Source: Weissella koreensis KACC 15510 (GTDB taxonomy: Bacteria; Bacillota; Bacilli; Lactobacillales; Lactobacillaceae). Taken from it: a stretch of 64,000 nt of DNA. The position numbers and the translations under genes are program-made. The stretch spans positions 1,302,001 to 1,366,000 of the forward strand of contig NC_015759.1 in assembly GCF_000219805.1 (NCBI RefSeq). The letters are read 5' to 3'. Position 1 is the stretch's first letter, and every line of letters starts with the position of its first letter. Shown in pieces: positions 34,726-44,835 of this stretch. The notes below the pieces were generated by a model. It was given only the letters and a program-made list of their open reading frames with translations, did no database searches and was not told the DNA's origin.

Positions 34726-35541
34726 ATGAATAATATAAAAATTATATCAATTGATATTGATGGTACTTTGTTAAATGATCAGCATGAGGTTACATCCTCT
34801 GTTAAGGCAGCTATTCGCGATGCATTAGATCAAGGCATCAAAATTGTCATCACGACTGGTCGCCCGTTATCAGGTGTTAAGCCTCTGTTGAATGAATTGG
34901 GAATTGATGGTGGTGATCAATATGTCATTACGCATAATGGTGGATTAATGCAGACTGCTGATGGTCAAAAGATTCTTTTTTCCTCAGCTTTAACTTTGGA
35001 TGAATGGACTGAAATTAATCAATTTATGCATGACCAGCGTATTTATCTTCAAGCAGAGGATCAAGATCAAGCTTATACGACAACTACTTTGATTGATCCG
35101 TGGGCTAGTTATGAAAATTACCTAGTTAACTTACCACTACATGTTTTGGAAAAAGATATTGATTTAGAAGATACTAACTTAATTAAGGCAATTGCCAATG
35201 CTGATTCTGAAAAGTTAGATCGAATTCAGAGGATTATTCCAACATCGATTGAAGAACAAGTTACGGTAATTCGTTCGACTGCAAATAATTTAGAATTTGT
35301 TAACAAAGAAACTTCTAAAGGGAATGCTTTACTTGCGTTAGCTGATTATCTTAATGTTGCTGTGGAAGAAACCATGGCGATCGGAGACCAGGCTAATGAT
35401 GTAACGATGATTAAAGCTGCTGGCTTGGGAGTTGCAATGGGTAATTCAATTCCTGAGATTAAGGATTTGGCTAATGTCATGACGGATGATAATAATCATT
35501 CCGGAGTAGCGAAGGCGATTCAAAAGTATGCTTTGAATTAG
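34726..35541 (+). CDS. Cof-type HAD-superfamily phosphatase
   Basis: 271 residues. HAD motif I SIDIDGTLL (catalytic Asp pair, residues 8 and 10), motif II TTGRPLSG, a C2B-type cap (about 85-190), and motif III/IV with SKGNALLALADYL and AIGDQANDVTMI. Cof/YidA-like enzymes dephosphorylate sugar phosphates or FMN-type substrates; the substrate is not deducible. A single-gene unit with its own terminator. Confidence 0.88.
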   Translation: MNNIKIISIDIDGTLLNDQHEVTSSVKAAIRDALDQGIKIVITTGRPLSGVKPLLNELGIDGGDQYVITHNGGLMQTADGQKILFSSALTLDEWTEINQFMHDQRIYLQAEDQDQAYTTTTLIDPWASYENYLVNLPLHVLEKDIDLEDTNLIKAIANADSEKLDRIQRIIPTSIEEQVTVIRSTANNLEFVNKETSKGNALLALADYLNVAVEETMAIGDQANDVTMIKAAGLGVAMGNSIPEIKDLANVMTDDNNHSGVAKAIQKYALN

Positions 35542-35552
35542 AAAATTAAAAT

Positions 35553-35593
35553 TATGAAGCCAAGTTAGTTTAAAAACTAGCTTGGCTTTTTTG
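35553..35593 (+). terminator. Terminator of the HAD phosphatase gene
   Basis: AAGCCAAG-TAGTTT pairs with AAACTA-CTTGGCTT over about 15 bp, followed by TTTTTT. Confidence 0.85.
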
Positions 35594-35714
35594 ATTAAAA
35601 ATAGATGTTTTTATTATTTAAGCATGTAGTGTTTACAACAATAGTTAATATTAAAAACATTAGATATAAAGAAAATGATCAATAAAATTTAATATATAAA
35701 TTATATAGCTTGAA

Positions 35715-35736
35715 ACGTTACATTTTATCGTAACGT
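35715..35736 (+). promoter_or_regulatory. Inverted repeat in the -35 region of the lplA-pdh promoter
   Basis: ACGTTAC (35715-35721) and GTAACGT (35730-35736), 8-nt spacer, overlapping the expected -35 position of the extended -10 at 35751-35759. Looks like an operator separate from the cre site. Confidence 0.45.
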
Positions 35737-35750
35737 ACCTATTTAATATG

Positions 35751-35759
35751 TGATATACT
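35751..35759 (+). promoter_or_regulatory. Extended -10 of the lplA-pdh operon
   Basis: TGATATACT: TGN followed by TATACT. The cre site follows 15 nt downstream, and lplA starts 55 nt downstream. Confidence 0.6.
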
Positions 35760-35774
35760 GAAATTGTAGGAAAG

Positions 35775-35789
35775 AGTAAGCGCTTTCAT
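35775..35789 (-). promoter_or_regulatory. Perfect cre site of the lplA-pdh operon
   Basis: On the minus strand ATGAAAGCGCTTACT fits the cre consensus at every defined position. It lies about 10 nt after the expected transcription start, a roadblock or repression position for CcpA. Confidence 0.75.
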
Positions 35790-35814
35790 TAGTATATGCA
35801 AAGGGGTTGAAATT

Positions 35815-36813
35815 ATGAGGTACATCAATTATTTGGGCCAAGATGCCTATGATAATATCGCGATGGATAGCTGGTTATTAGATAATCTAAAGCCAACTGA
35901 GCCAGTATTCGCTTTATGGCAAAATAAACGTGCCGTGATTGTAGGACAAAATCAAAATACTTTTGGTGAAATTAATCAAGACTATATTGATAAAAACCAT
36001 GTTCAAGTTGTTCGTCGCGTTTCCGGCGGTGGTGCGGTCTATCATGATTTAGGTAATATTTGTTTTACCTTTTTTGTTCCAGTCGAAAAGAGTAGTTCCG
36101 TTAATTTTAAACAGTTTGTTCAACCAATGTATGAGGCTTTACATTCATTGGGGATTGATGCCAAAATCACGGGGCGTAATGATCTAGAAGTGGATGGTAA
36201 AAAAATTTCTGGAAATGCTCAACGTTATGCTGGTGGGTACCTAATGCATCATGGAACCTTACTTTGGAATACTGATGTTGATGCAATGGTGCATGCATTG
36301 AATGTTGCTGACGAAAAATTCATTTCAAAGGCAGCTAAGTCAGTACGTGCACGTGTCGGTAATATTAAAGACTATGCTCCTAAAGACCTCACAATTGAAA
36401 AATTTATTGATGAGTTACGTTATTTTCTAACGAATAGAGGTCAAGATGATGAAATTGTATTATCACCAGCACAATTAGAAGGAATTAAAAATTTACGAGA
36501 TCAAAAATTTGCGACTTGGGATTGGAACTATGGAAATAGTCCAAAATTTGATTTTGAAAACCATGCTAAGTTTACGGGCGGTAGTATTGATGTTCAAGTC
36601 AATGTGACGCAAGGTATTATCCAAGATATTAACTTTAAAGGTGATTTCTTAGGGGTACGTGATTGGCGTGAAATCAAAGACCTTTTCGTTGGGGTACCCT
36701 TTGAAAAAAAAGCGGTTGAAAAGGTCTTAGCGACTAATCAAGATGGTCAGTATTTTGGCGGAATTACAAATCAAGAACTGACAAACCTCTTTGTTGGTGA
36801 CAATGTAGATTAG
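35815..36813 (+). CDS. lplA: Lipoate--protein ligase
   Basis: 332 residues. Activates lipoate with ATP and attaches it to the E2 lipoyl lysine. Catalytic domain about 1-245 with VVRRVSGGGAVYHDLGN (lipoyl-AMP loop), GRNDLEVDGKKISGNAQ (catalytic lysine region) and HHGTLL; a C-terminal accessory domain (about 250-330) is present. First gene of lplA-pdhABCD, so the modifier is made together with its substrate PdhC. SD AAGGGG before ATG 35815; pdhA starts 13 nt after the stop. Confidence 0.95.
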   Translation: MRYINYLGQDAYDNIAMDSWLLDNLKPTEPVFALWQNKRAVIVGQNQNTFGEINQDYIDKNHVQVVRRVSGGGAVYHDLGNICFTFFVPVEKSSSVNFKQFVQPMYEALHSLGIDAKITGRNDLEVDGKKISGNAQRYAGGYLMHHGTLLWNTDVDAMVHALNVADEKFISKAAKSVRARVGNIKDYAPKDLTIEKFIDELRYFLTNRGQDDEIVLSPAQLEGIKNLRDQKFATWDWNYGNSPKFDFENHAKFTGGSIDVQVNVTQGIIQDINFKGDFLGVRDWREIKDLFVGVPFEKKAVEKVLATNQDGQYFGGITNQELTNLFVGDNVD

Positions 36814-36826
36814 AAAGGAGCCCGAA

Positions 36827-37963
36827 ATGGCAAATATAACAGAAAAGAATGCAAAAATATTAGATTTTGATTACCAACTTCAGCAGCAAGATGAGGCTTT
36901 TCCGACTCTCCAGTTATTGAATAATGATGGAAAGATCATCGATGAAGAAACATTTCAACAAGCGGATATTAGTGATGAAGATTTAATTGCAATTATGCAA
37001 CGGATGATTTTGAGCCGTCAATTAGATATTCGCTCAACCAAATTAGCTAAACAAGGACGTTTCGGGTTCTTCGCTCCGACTGCTGGTCAAGAAGCATCAC
37101 AAATGGCATCTTCGTATGCTTTTAAAGATGAAGATTGGCTTTTCCCAGGATATCGTGATATTCCAGAAATCATTGTAAAGGGTTGGCCAATTTGGAAAGC
37201 GATACTTTGGTCACGAGGACATGTTAAGGGAAATGAAATGACCACTGAAGATGGTCAACCAGTTAATGCTTGGATGCCACAGATTATTATAGGAGCTCAA
37301 TATGTTGAAGCGGCTGGAACGGCACTTGGACTTAAGAAACGCAAACAGGACGCTGTAGCATATGCCTACACCGGTGATGGAGGTTCATCACAGGGTGATT
37401 TCTACGAAGGAATTAATTTTGCATCTGCGTATAAGGCTAATGCAGTCTTCTTTGTTCAAAATAACGGATATGCTATATCTACACCACGTAAATTACAAAC
37501 GGCAGCCCAGCATTTGGCAGCTAAAGGTTGGGCTTCAGGACTACCAAGTATGGTGGTCGATGGAAACGATCCACTCGCCATGTACTTAGCTACTAAGAAA
37601 GCCCGAGCCTGGACAGTTGCTGGAAACGGCCCAGTTTTGATAGAAACTTTAACAAATCGTTTGGAGCCACATTCAACGGCTGGGGATGATCCATTACGTT
37701 ATCGTGATCAATCAGATATTGATGACTGGTGGAAGCGTGAGCCATTGATTCGGATGCGACAGTTTATGACTGAAAAGGGTATTTGGGATGAAAATAAGGA
37801 ACAGGCTTATGTAGATGAAGTTAATGCATTAATTGATGACCAAATTAAAATTGCTGACAATATTGAAAAGCAAAAAATTTCGGACTTTATTAAAAACACC
37901 TTAGAAGTTCCAAGCCAAGCAATGCAAGAACAGATTGAAAAGTTTGAAAGCGAGGGAAAGTAA
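36827..37963 (+). CDS. pdhA: Pyruvate dehydrogenase E1 alpha subunit
   Basis: 378 residues. With PdhB forms the thiamine-diphosphate E1 that decarboxylates pyruvate. TPP motif [17 protein letters not shown]...NNGYAIST (about 183-218), phosphorylation-loop-like region THRL equivalent [14 protein letters not shown] (about 281-294). SD GAAAGGAG. The next gene starts 2 nt after its stop. Confidence 0.95.
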   Translation: MANITEKNAKILDFDYQLQQQDEAFPTLQLLNNDGKIIDEETFQQADISDEDLIAIMQRMILSRQLDIRSTKLAKQGRFGFFAPTAGQEASQMASSYAFKDEDWLFPGYRDIPEIIVKGWPIWKAILWSRGHVKGNEMTTEDGQPVNAWMPQIIIGAQYVEAAGTALGLKKRKQDAVAYAYTGDGGSSQGDFYEGINFASAYKANAVFFVQNNGYAISTPRKLQTAAQHLAAKGWASGLPSMVVDGNDPLAMYLATKKARAWTVAGNGPVLIETLTNRLEPHSTAGDDPLRYRDQSDIDDWWKREPLIRMRQFMTEKGIWDENKEQAYVDEVNALIDDQIKIADNIEKQKISDFIKNTLEVPSQAMQEQIEKFESEGK

Positions 37964-37965
37964 TT

Positions 37966-38946
37966 ATGGCTAATAAAACATATATTGCGGCAATTCAAGA
38001 GGCCTTGGATCTAGCCCTAGCAAAGGACGAAAATACATTAATCTTTGGAGAAGATGTTGGTAAAAATGGTGGAGTTTTCCGAGCAACTGACGGACTACAG
38101 GCAAAATTTGGAGAGGATCGTGTATTTAATACACCATTGGCTGAATCAGGAATTGGTGGATTAGCAATGGGATTGGCTATACAAAATTATCGACCAATTA
38201 TGGAAATTCAATTCTTTGGATTCGTCTATGAGGTAATGGATTCAATCGCAGGACAAATGGCTCGAACTCGTTATCGCTTTAATAATACGCGTAATATGCC
38301 AATTGTGGTCCGTTCACCATACGGTGGTGGAACGAAGACCCCAGAGATGCACGCAGATAACTTGGAGGGGATGGTTGCTCAGGTCCCCGGAATTCGAGTT
38401 GTTATGCCTGCTAATCCGGCAGATGCGAAGGGACTTTTGTTAAGTTCAATCGAATCAAACGATCCCGTTGTTTTCTTGGAAAACCTACACTTGTATCGTT
38501 CATTAAAAGGCGAGGTTCCTGAAGGCTATTACACCACGCCACTTGATCAAGCTGCTATTGCACGCGAGGGCGATGACATTACGATTATTGCTTATGGTGG
38601 TTCAGTGCCAGTATCATTGAAAGCGGCTGATGAACTAGCTAAGCAGGGGATTAATGCAGAGGTAGTTGATTTGAGGACAGTTTCACCTATTGATATTAAA
38701 ACGATTGGTGAATCGGTTCAAAAGACTGGCCGCGTCTTGGTAGTACAAGAAGCGCAGCGAATGGCCGGAATCGGTGCAACGGTTATGGCTGAAATTTCAG
38801 AAAGATTTATCCTTAGCTTAAAAGCTCCCATTGGCCGTGTTGCAGCACCTGATTCCGTTTATCCCTTTGGGCAAGCCGAGAATGATTGGATGATTAAAGC
38901 AGATGATGTAGTAGCCAAAGCTAAGGAGGTAGTAAATTATGACTGA
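37966..38946 (+). CDS. pdhB: Pyruvate dehydrogenase E1 beta subunit
   Basis: 326 residues, transketolase-like pyrimidine-binding domain ([17 protein letters not shown], about 28-44; [11 protein letters not shown]) and C-terminal transketolase domain ([16 protein letters not shown]). Forms the alpha2-beta2 E1. Its 3' end overlaps pdhC by 8 nt. Confidence 0.95.
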   Translation: MANKTYIAAIQEALDLALAKDENTLIFGEDVGKNGGVFRATDGLQAKFGEDRVFNTPLAESGIGGLAMGLAIQNYRPIMEIQFFGFVYEVMDSIAGQMARTRYRFNNTRNMPIVVRSPYGGGTKTPEMHADNLEGMVAQVPGIRVVMPANPADAKGLLLSSIESNDPVVFLENLHLYRSLKGEVPEGYYTTPLDQAAIAREGDDITIIAYGGSVPVSLKAADELAKQGINAEVVDLRTVSPIDIKTIGESVQKTGRVLVVQEAQRMAGIGATVMAEISERFILSLKAPIGRVAAPDSVYPFGQAENDWMIKADDVVAKAKEVVNYD

Positions 38947-40255
38947 AATTTTTAAAATGCCCGATATTGGTGAAGGAATGGCTGAAGGTGATATTACCAA
39001 TTGGCTTGTTGAAGTGGGTGATCAGGTCGCAGTTGATGATTCAGTGGCCGAAGTCCAAAATGATAAGTTAATGCAAGAAATATTATCACCATATGCAGGG
39101 AAGGTGACAAAACTATTTGTTGATCCCAATACTACGGTTTCCGTTGGAGATCCATTGATTGAATTTGATGGGGACGGAACAGGTGGAAGTTCAGATGTAA
39201 AACCAAAACAAGAACAAGTGTCAAAACAAGATGAGGCTACGACAGTTAATGTCACAGAAGCTACGCCAACTTCAAATCAAGTGGAAGTTAAAAGTCCGGT
39301 TATGGCATCAAATGGTCAAATTTTAGCAATGCCATCTGTTCGTCATTATGCAGCAGAACATCAAATAGACTTGAACCAAGTGTTAGCAACAGGACGACAT
39401 GGGCATATTACTTTGCAGGATGTTCAGAATTTTTCTGGATCAACTGTATCTCAAAATCAAACATCGTCAACAGAAACTAAAAATGTTCCAATATCAAATC
39501 CTATAGCTGAAGTGGAAGCTAAACCAACTCCGATTGTTCATGCACCTGAAACAAAAGAAGGACGTCAGCCAATGACTGGTGTTCGTAAGGCAATTGCTAA
39601 GGCTATGGCACACCAGAATGAAACAATCCCGACTGTTACTAACTTCGATAGTGTTGAAGTTTCTAAGTTGGTCCAGCATCGAAAAGCTTTCAAAGATCAG
39701 ATGAAGGAACAGGGAATACACCTAACTTATTTAGCTTATGCCGTTAAAGCAATGGCTGCTGTAGGGAAAAAATTCCCTGAATTAAATTCTTCATTAGATA
39801 TGAATACTAAGGAAATTGTATATCATAACACTGTTAATATGGGAATTGCTGTTAATGCGCCCGCTGGATTATATGTACCAGTAATTGCCCATGCTGAAAG
39901 TAAATCAATTCAAGCAATCGCACAAGAAATTAGTGAATTAGCAGAAGCAGTTCGTAATAATTCGATTAAGCCTGCACAAATGCAAGGTGGTACAATGACT
40001 ATTTCAAATCTGGGTTCTGCTCGCGGAACTTGGTTTACACCAATCATTAATGGACAAGAAGTTATGATTCTTGGCTTAGGTTCAATTTTGAAGGAGCCAA
40101 TTGTTGACGCAGAAGGTGAACTAAGTATTGGACAAAATATGAAGCTTTCCTTAAGTTATGATCATCGGTTGATTGACGGTATGTTAGCACAAAATGCCAT
40201 GAATTATTTAAAGCAATTGTTATCTGATCCAGCATTTATGTTAATGGAGGTGTAG
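38939..40255 (+). CDS. pdhC: Dihydrolipoamide acetyltransferase (E2)
   Basis: 438 residues. One N-terminal lipoyl domain (about 1-78; lipoylated lysine about residue 43 in QNDKLMQE), a Gln/Thr/Pro-rich linker, the E1/E3-binding domain (about 121-160; [19 protein letters not shown]), a second linker, and the acyltransferase core (about 205-438) with the catalytic DHRLIDG histidine. Forms the complex core and transfers acetyl to CoA. SD overlaps the end of pdhB (AAGGAGG). Confidence 0.95.
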   Translation: MTEIFKMPDIGEGMAEGDITNWLVEVGDQVAVDDSVAEVQNDKLMQEILSPYAGKVTKLFVDPNTTVSVGDPLIEFDGDGTGGSSDVKPKQEQVSKQDEATTVNVTEATPTSNQVEVKSPVMASNGQILAMPSVRHYAAEHQIDLNQVLATGRHGHITLQDVQNFSGSTVSQNQTSSTETKNVPISNPIAEVEAKPTPIVHAPETKEGRQPMTGVRKAIAKAMAHQNETIPTVTNFDSVEVSKLVQHRKAFKDQMKEQGIHLTYLAYAVKAMAAVGKKFPELNSSLDMNTKEIVYHNTVNMGIAVNAPAGLYVPVIAHAESKSIQAIAQEISELAEAVRNNSIKPAQMQGGTMTISNLGSARGTWFTPIINGQEVMILGLGSILKEPIVDAEGELSIGQNMKLSLSYDHRLIDGMLAQNAMNYLKQLLSDPAFMLMEV

Positions 40256-40259
40256 TGAA

Positions 40260-41666
40260 ATGGTTGTAGGAGCACAGGCAACAGAAGTAGGAACCGTTAT
40301 TATTGGTTCAGGCCCAGGCGGTTACGTAGCTGCTATTCGGGCAGCTGAATTAGGTCAAAACGTGACGCTAATTGAGCGGGACCAAATTGGTGGAGTTTGT
40401 CTTAATATTGGTTGTATTCCATCAAAAGCGTTGATTAACGTAGGTCATCATTATCGAGAAACACAGGAAGAAAATCCATTTGGGTTAACAATGACTGGTA
40501 AATTAGATTGGCAAAAAACACAAGCTTGGAAACAACATCAAGTCGTTGAAAAATTGACAGGTGGTGTAGCAATGTTATTGAAAAAGCATCATGTTAATAT
40601 TATTAAAGGTGAGGCAAGTTTCAATGATAATGAAACTTTAAATGTGGTCCAAGAAGATGGACATCAACTTTTACAGTTTGATGATTGTATTATCTCAACT
40701 GGATCAAGGCCTATTGAGATCCCGAGTTTTAAATTTGGAGGACGTATTGTTGATTCAACTGGAGCATTGAGTCTTCCAGAAATCCCAAAGCATTTAATTG
40801 TTATTGGGGGTGGGGTGATTGGTTCTGAATTAGGTGGTGCATATGCTAATTTAGGATCTAAAGTAACTATCATTGAAGGATTAGACCATACGTTAAATGG
40901 ATTTGATGCTGAAATGACTAAACCAGTCATTAAGGACTTTAAAGAGCACGGTGGTGAAATTTTTACATCAGCAATGGCAAAATCAGCAACACAAACGGAT
41001 CAAGATGTAACTTTGACCTTTGAAGTTGATGGTCAAGAACAAACGGTGACTGGTGATTATTTGCTCGTATCTGTTGGTCGAAAAGCTAATACTGATACTT
41101 TGGGCTTAAATAATACAGATATTAAGCAAGGTGAACATGGTTTATTAGAGACTGATGACAGTATGCGTACCAGTGTTCCACATATTTATGCTATTGGTGA
41201 TATCGTGGCTGGACCGGCTTTGGCACATAAGGCTAGCTTTGAAGGTAAAGTTGCAGCTGCAGCTATTAGTGGTGCTGATAATGCCCATGATATACATTAT
41301 TCATTGCCATCTGTTGCTTATACGCATATTGAATTAGCTTCAACTGGAGAAACACCGGATTCTGTTGCAGCCAATCAACTTGATGCGCAAATTATTAAGT
41401 TTCCTTTTGCAGCTAACGGGCGAGCTTTAGCTATGGATGCAGGTGTTGGTTTTATCCGTTTGATTACAGATAAAACTACTAAAGCAATGTTGGGAGCACA
41501 AATTGTAGGTCCTGGTGCTTCAGATTTGATTTCAGAACTATCATTGGCAATTGAGAATGGCTTGACTTCTGAAGATATTTCACTAACTATCCATCCGCAT
41601 CCCACTTTGGGTGAGGCGATTATGGATGCAGCAGAAGTCGCAGATGGAATGGGAATTCATATTTGA
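40260..41666 (+). CDS. pdhD: Dihydrolipoamide dehydrogenase (E3)
   Basis: 468 residues. Re-oxidises E2 dihydrolipoamide with NAD+. FAD GSGPGGYVAAIRAAELG, redox disulfide GGVCLNIGCIPSK (about 43-55), NAD motif VIGGGVIGSELGG, second FAD motif YAIGDIVAGPALAHKA, and a dimerisation domain with catalytic HPHPTLGEA. SD GGAGG just inside the end of pdhC. Last gene of the operon. Confidence 0.96.
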   Translation: MVVGAQATEVGTVIIGSGPGGYVAAIRAAELGQNVTLIERDQIGGVCLNIGCIPSKALINVGHHYRETQEENPFGLTMTGKLDWQKTQAWKQHQVVEKLTGGVAMLLKKHHVNIIKGEASFNDNETLNVVQEDGHQLLQFDDCIISTGSRPIEIPSFKFGGRIVDSTGALSLPEIPKHLIVIGGGVIGSELGGAYANLGSKVTIIEGLDHTLNGFDAEMTKPVIKDFKEHGGEIFTSAMAKSATQTDQDVTLTFEVDGQEQTVTGDYLLVSVGRKANTDTLGLNNTDIKQGEHGLLETDDSMRTSVPHIYAIGDIVAGPALAHKASFEGKVAAAAISGADNAHDIHYSLPSVAYTHIELASTGETPDSVAANQLDAQIIKFPFAANGRALAMDAGVGFIRLITDKTTKAMLGAQIVGPGASDLISELSLAIENGLTSEDISLTIHPHPTLGEAIMDAAEVADGMGIHI

Positions 41667-41734
41667 AGGCTATGGGAAGAGTAAAACCTATTCTTATATA
41701 AATTTAAATCTGATATCAAGTGTTTAAAATTAGG

Positions 41735-41778
41735 GAGCCACTACATCAAAGTTTTGAGATGCAGTGACTTTTTTTATT
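41735..41778 (+). terminator. Terminator of the pdh operon
   Basis: 12-bp stem (41736-41747 with 41758-41769, two G-U pairs), then TTTTTTT. Confidence 0.85.
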
Positions 41779-41938
41779 ATCGGATACTTTTAAATAGGTA
41801 TATCTATAATGTTAATAAATTTAATTTAATACTATTTGTAAGTTTTAAAAATTTAGACTAAGATAATTTTTAGTTTTATAGTTGGAATCAATAATAAAAT
41901 AAAAAGAACTATGTAATGTAGACTGGGAGGGTTAATTA

Positions 41939-42739
41939 ATGTCATTTTTCAAAACTAATGATGGAATTAGAATTCATTATCAGTGGGATGGACCATTTGA
42001 TGGTCAGGTTGTATTGCTCCTTGGTGGATATTCTAGTAATATTTCAACTTGGTTACCACAAGTTGAGGCATTAAATACTGCTGGATATCGGACTTTACGG
42101 ATGGACTACCGTAGCCATGGAAATAGTGATAAAACGCTTCAAGGATTGCGAATTGCTCGCTTAGCTATGGACGTGCAAGAATTGATAAAAACAGTTAATG
42201 TTAAAAAATTTCATGTTGTTGGACACTCAATGGGCGCTAGTGTTGCTGAAATTTATGTATCTCTCTTCGGTAACCAAAAGGTGATTAGTTTAACTACAGA
42301 AGATCAGCCACCCAAATTGCTCAATGAGGGAACCTGGACGACTGGGTTGAAGGAATCATCTATGACACAATTAGCGAGCTTTACAGACCGTTTTCCACGT
42401 ATTAAATTAACAAAAAAGCATTTAACAGATGAAATTAAAAGAAATTTATCAGATTACTATACTCCGTTCGATTTTAAGTTAACGCGTCCCTTATTATTAG
42501 ATGGACTTGTACAAGATTGGCGAGATGTTTTGCCGCTTGAATATCGTCCGCATTTGTTTTTGTCGGGGGATGACTCACCTTTATATCCATCAGATTATCC
42601 TGAAGTTGCCTTGAAATTGCAAGGTGATGCTAAATCGATTGGGTATCATTTTATGGGAGTTGGACATGTGCCACATTTAGAATCATTCGATGAATTTAAT
42701 AAAATTTTATTAGTTTTTTTAAAACAAGGTCATAATTAA
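41939..42739 (+). CDS. Alpha/beta-hydrolase
   Basis: 266 residues, cytoplasmic. Alpha/beta-hydrolase fold: oxyanion region LLGGYSSN, RMDYRSHGNSD, nucleophile elbow VVGHSMGAS (Ser about 99), acid near LSGDDSPLY, and a late His in GVGHVPHLESF. No cofactor or substrate is indicated. SD GGGAGGG before ATG 41939. Single gene between the pdh terminator and the polysaccharide locus. Confidence 0.85.
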   Translation: MSFFKTNDGIRIHYQWDGPFDGQVVLLLGGYSSNISTWLPQVEALNTAGYRTLRMDYRSHGNSDKTLQGLRIARLAMDVQELIKTVNVKKFHVVGHSMGASVAEIYVSLFGNQKVISLTTEDQPPKLLNEGTWTTGLKESSMTQLASFTDRFPRIKLTKKHLTDEIKRNLSDYYTPFDFKLTRPLLLDGLVQDWRDVLPLEYRPHLFLSGDDSPLYPSDYPEVALKLQGDAKSIGYHFMGVGHVPHLESFDEFNKILLVFLKQGHN

Positions 42740-42848
42740 ATTGTGGCCTTAAAAATATGGTATAGGATCATGATAATGCTAAATTATTTTTGTAATATTT
42801 TAACATTAGGTTATAATAAGTCTAATTCAAAAAGAATTGGGGAAAATC

Positions 42849-43742
42849 ATGAAAAAATTTTTGTTAAGTATTTTAGGAATTATTGTAGTCTTAGGAGCTG
42901 GATTTGGTGGGTATGCATTCTACCAATTACACAATACAACTTCTAAAATTAATTCCTTAGATAGTGACTTGAGTAAGACCTCCGACAAAAAAACTGGTGC
43001 TAGTCAGTCTGTTTCATATTTGTTACTTGGAACTGATACAGGAGCACTCGGTCGTAGTGAAAAAGGTCGGACAGATACAATGATGGTCATGACCGTTAAT
43101 CCAAAATCACAAAAAACTACCTTGGTTTCTATTGAACGAGATACTAAAATTCAATTAAATGGTCATACAGCTAAGCTTAATGCTGCTTATGCTGAAGGTA
43201 ACTCAGAATCAGCAATCAGTGCTGTTGAAGATTTATTGGATATTAAACTTGATGGTTACTTATTGGTAAATATGAATGGTTTGAAACAATTAGTTAATTC
43301 CGTTGGTGGAGTGAATGTAACTGCACCTTTGACGTTCGATTATGAAGGATATTCATTTGCCAACGGTCAAAGTTATAGCATGGATGGAGCAGAAGCACTG
43401 GCATTTTCACGGATGCGTCATGAAGACCCTCAAGGTGATTATGGACGTCAACAACGTCAACAATTAGTGGTTGAAGCAGTTATTAATAAATTAAAGAAAA
43501 ATCCAACCTCTGTATTATCAAGTGATTTCTTGGCATCTGTTTCAGATAACGTGCGATCAAATATCTCTCAATCATCATTACAAAACCTTGCTTTGAAGTA
43601 TAACAAGGCAGCTAATACTATTAAAACTGATCAAATTATGGGTCAGGGAATTATGGAAAATGGTGTTTCGTATCAAGTGATTCCACAGAGTGAGATTACA
43701 CGAGTTCATGATGAAATTGAAACAGCAATGAATGAAAATTAA
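42849..43742 (+). CDS. LytR-CpsA-Psr (LCP) family protein
   Basis: 297 residues. Short cytoplasmic end, one membrane helix (about 4-22), then the extracellular LCP domain (about 55-270) with SYLLLGTDTG, GRTDTMMVMTVNPK, VSIERDTKI and FSRMRHEDPQGDYGRQQRQ, whose Arg/Asp residues bind pyrophosphate lipids. LCP proteins transfer lipid-linked glycopolymers to peptidoglycan. It opens the polysaccharide locus but has its own terminator. Start ATG 42849 with GGGGA about 7 nt upstream. Confidence 0.9.
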   Translation: MKKFLLSILGIIVVLGAGFGGYAFYQLHNTTSKINSLDSDLSKTSDKKTGASQSVSYLLLGTDTGALGRSEKGRTDTMMVMTVNPKSQKTTLVSIERDTKIQLNGHTAKLNAAYAEGNSESAISAVEDLLDIKLDGYLLVNMNGLKQLVNSVGGVNVTAPLTFDYEGYSFANGQSYSMDGAEALAFSRMRHEDPQGDYGRQQRQQLVVEAVINKLKKNPTSVLSSDFLASVSDNVRSNISQSSLQNLALKYNKAANTIKTDQIMGQGIMENGVSYQVIPQSEITRVHDEIETAMNEN

Positions 43743-43823
43743 AATGATAATTTAATGATTCAATTCACTGGAATCGTCTTTAGAATCTAATAAAATGATA
43801 TGTAAAAATTATCAAAATAACCT

Positions 43824-43864
43824 AAAAAAGGACAATCATCTTTATGAATGATTGTCCTTTTTCA
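43824..43864 (+). terminator. Terminator of the LCP gene
   Basis: 15-bp stem (43825-43839 with 43847-43861), followed by T-rich sequence. Confidence 0.9.
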
Positions 43865-43984
43865 TTTGAATGGGGAAACAGCATTCTAGTTTATTTCTAT
43901 TTTTATATTGGATTAGATTTTATTTAGTGTATAATTAATATTAATTTTGGTATAAATTATAAAACTATAGTAGGGTGGATTTAC

Positions 43985-44785
43985 ATGAATAACACAATTG
44001 ATTTAACTCGTATTTGGGTAATTATTCGTCGTCATATGGAATTGATGATTGTAATGGGTGTCGTTTTTGGTGCGATTGCATTTGGAGTTTCAAAATTTAT
44101 GATTCAACCAGAATATAGCTCATCAGCTTCATTGCTGGTTAATCGGAAACAGGATGGTCAGAATGGTGGAACACAATATGCAGACCAGCAAGCTGACGTC
44201 CAGTTGATTAATACATATAAAGACATTATTACTAGACCTATCATTTTAAATGAAGTTGTGGACAGTTTAACAAAAACTCAACAAATTCAAACTAAAAAAG
44301 GGTCTGATGATACTCCGGATGAATATAAAGAAGTTCCGGGTAAATATACGACAAAAGAAATTAATGCTGATACTTTGGGATCGATGATTTCTGTTTCAAA
44401 TCAACAAAACTCACAAATTTTCTCAATAACAGTAAAGTCTGATAATGCAAAGATGTCAAAAGATATTGCTAACGCAATTGCTAAAACTTTTAAAAATAAA
44501 GTGGCTTCTATTATGAGTATTTCTAATGTTTCGATTGTGTCGAAAGCAACTGTTAAAAATACACCTGTTTCACCTAATGTTAAATTAATAACGTTAGCTG
44601 GTTTGATTTTAGGTGTTTTGATTGGATTTATCTGGGGAGTGATTAGAGAATTAACTGATCGAACCGTTAAAGATGTTGATTTCTTAACTGATGAACTTCA
44701 ATTAATTAATTTGGGAAAGATTAGCTATGTAGAAGGCCGATTAGATATTGAGGATGGAATAGCCATTCAAAATGAGATGCACTAG
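43985..44785 (+). CDS. Wzz/CpsC-type polysaccharide chain-length and kinase-activator protein
   Basis: 266 residues. Two membrane helices (about 17-38 and 197-217) enclose an extracellular Wzz domain (LINTYKDIITRPIILNEVVDSL). After the second helix a cytoplasmic tail should activate the tyrosine kinase encoded next. In Gram-positive Wzy-type systems this pair sets chain length and export. SD GGGTGG before ATG 43985. Confidence 0.9.
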   Translation: MNNTIDLTRIWVIIRRHMELMIVMGVVFGAIAFGVSKFMIQPEYSSSASLLVNRKQDGQNGGTQYADQQADVQLINTYKDIITRPIILNEVVDSLTKTQQIQTKKGSDDTPDEYKEVPGKYTTKEINADTLGSMISVSNQQNSQIFSITVKSDNAKMSKDIANAIAKTFKNKVASIMSISNVSIVSKATVKNTPVSPNVKLITLAGLILGVLIGFIWGVIRELTDRTVKDVDFLTDELQLINLGKISYVEGRLDIEDGIAIQNEMH

Positions 44786-44835
44786 TGCTTAACTTACATG
44801 TAGCTAATTTTTTTGAGGCTTGAAAGGAGTCATTT

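Noticed and set aside
42725..42750. Hairpin at the end of the alpha/beta-hydrolase gene
   Set aside because: The AAGGTCA/TGGCCTT stem overlaps the stop codon and is followed by A, not T, on the plus strand.
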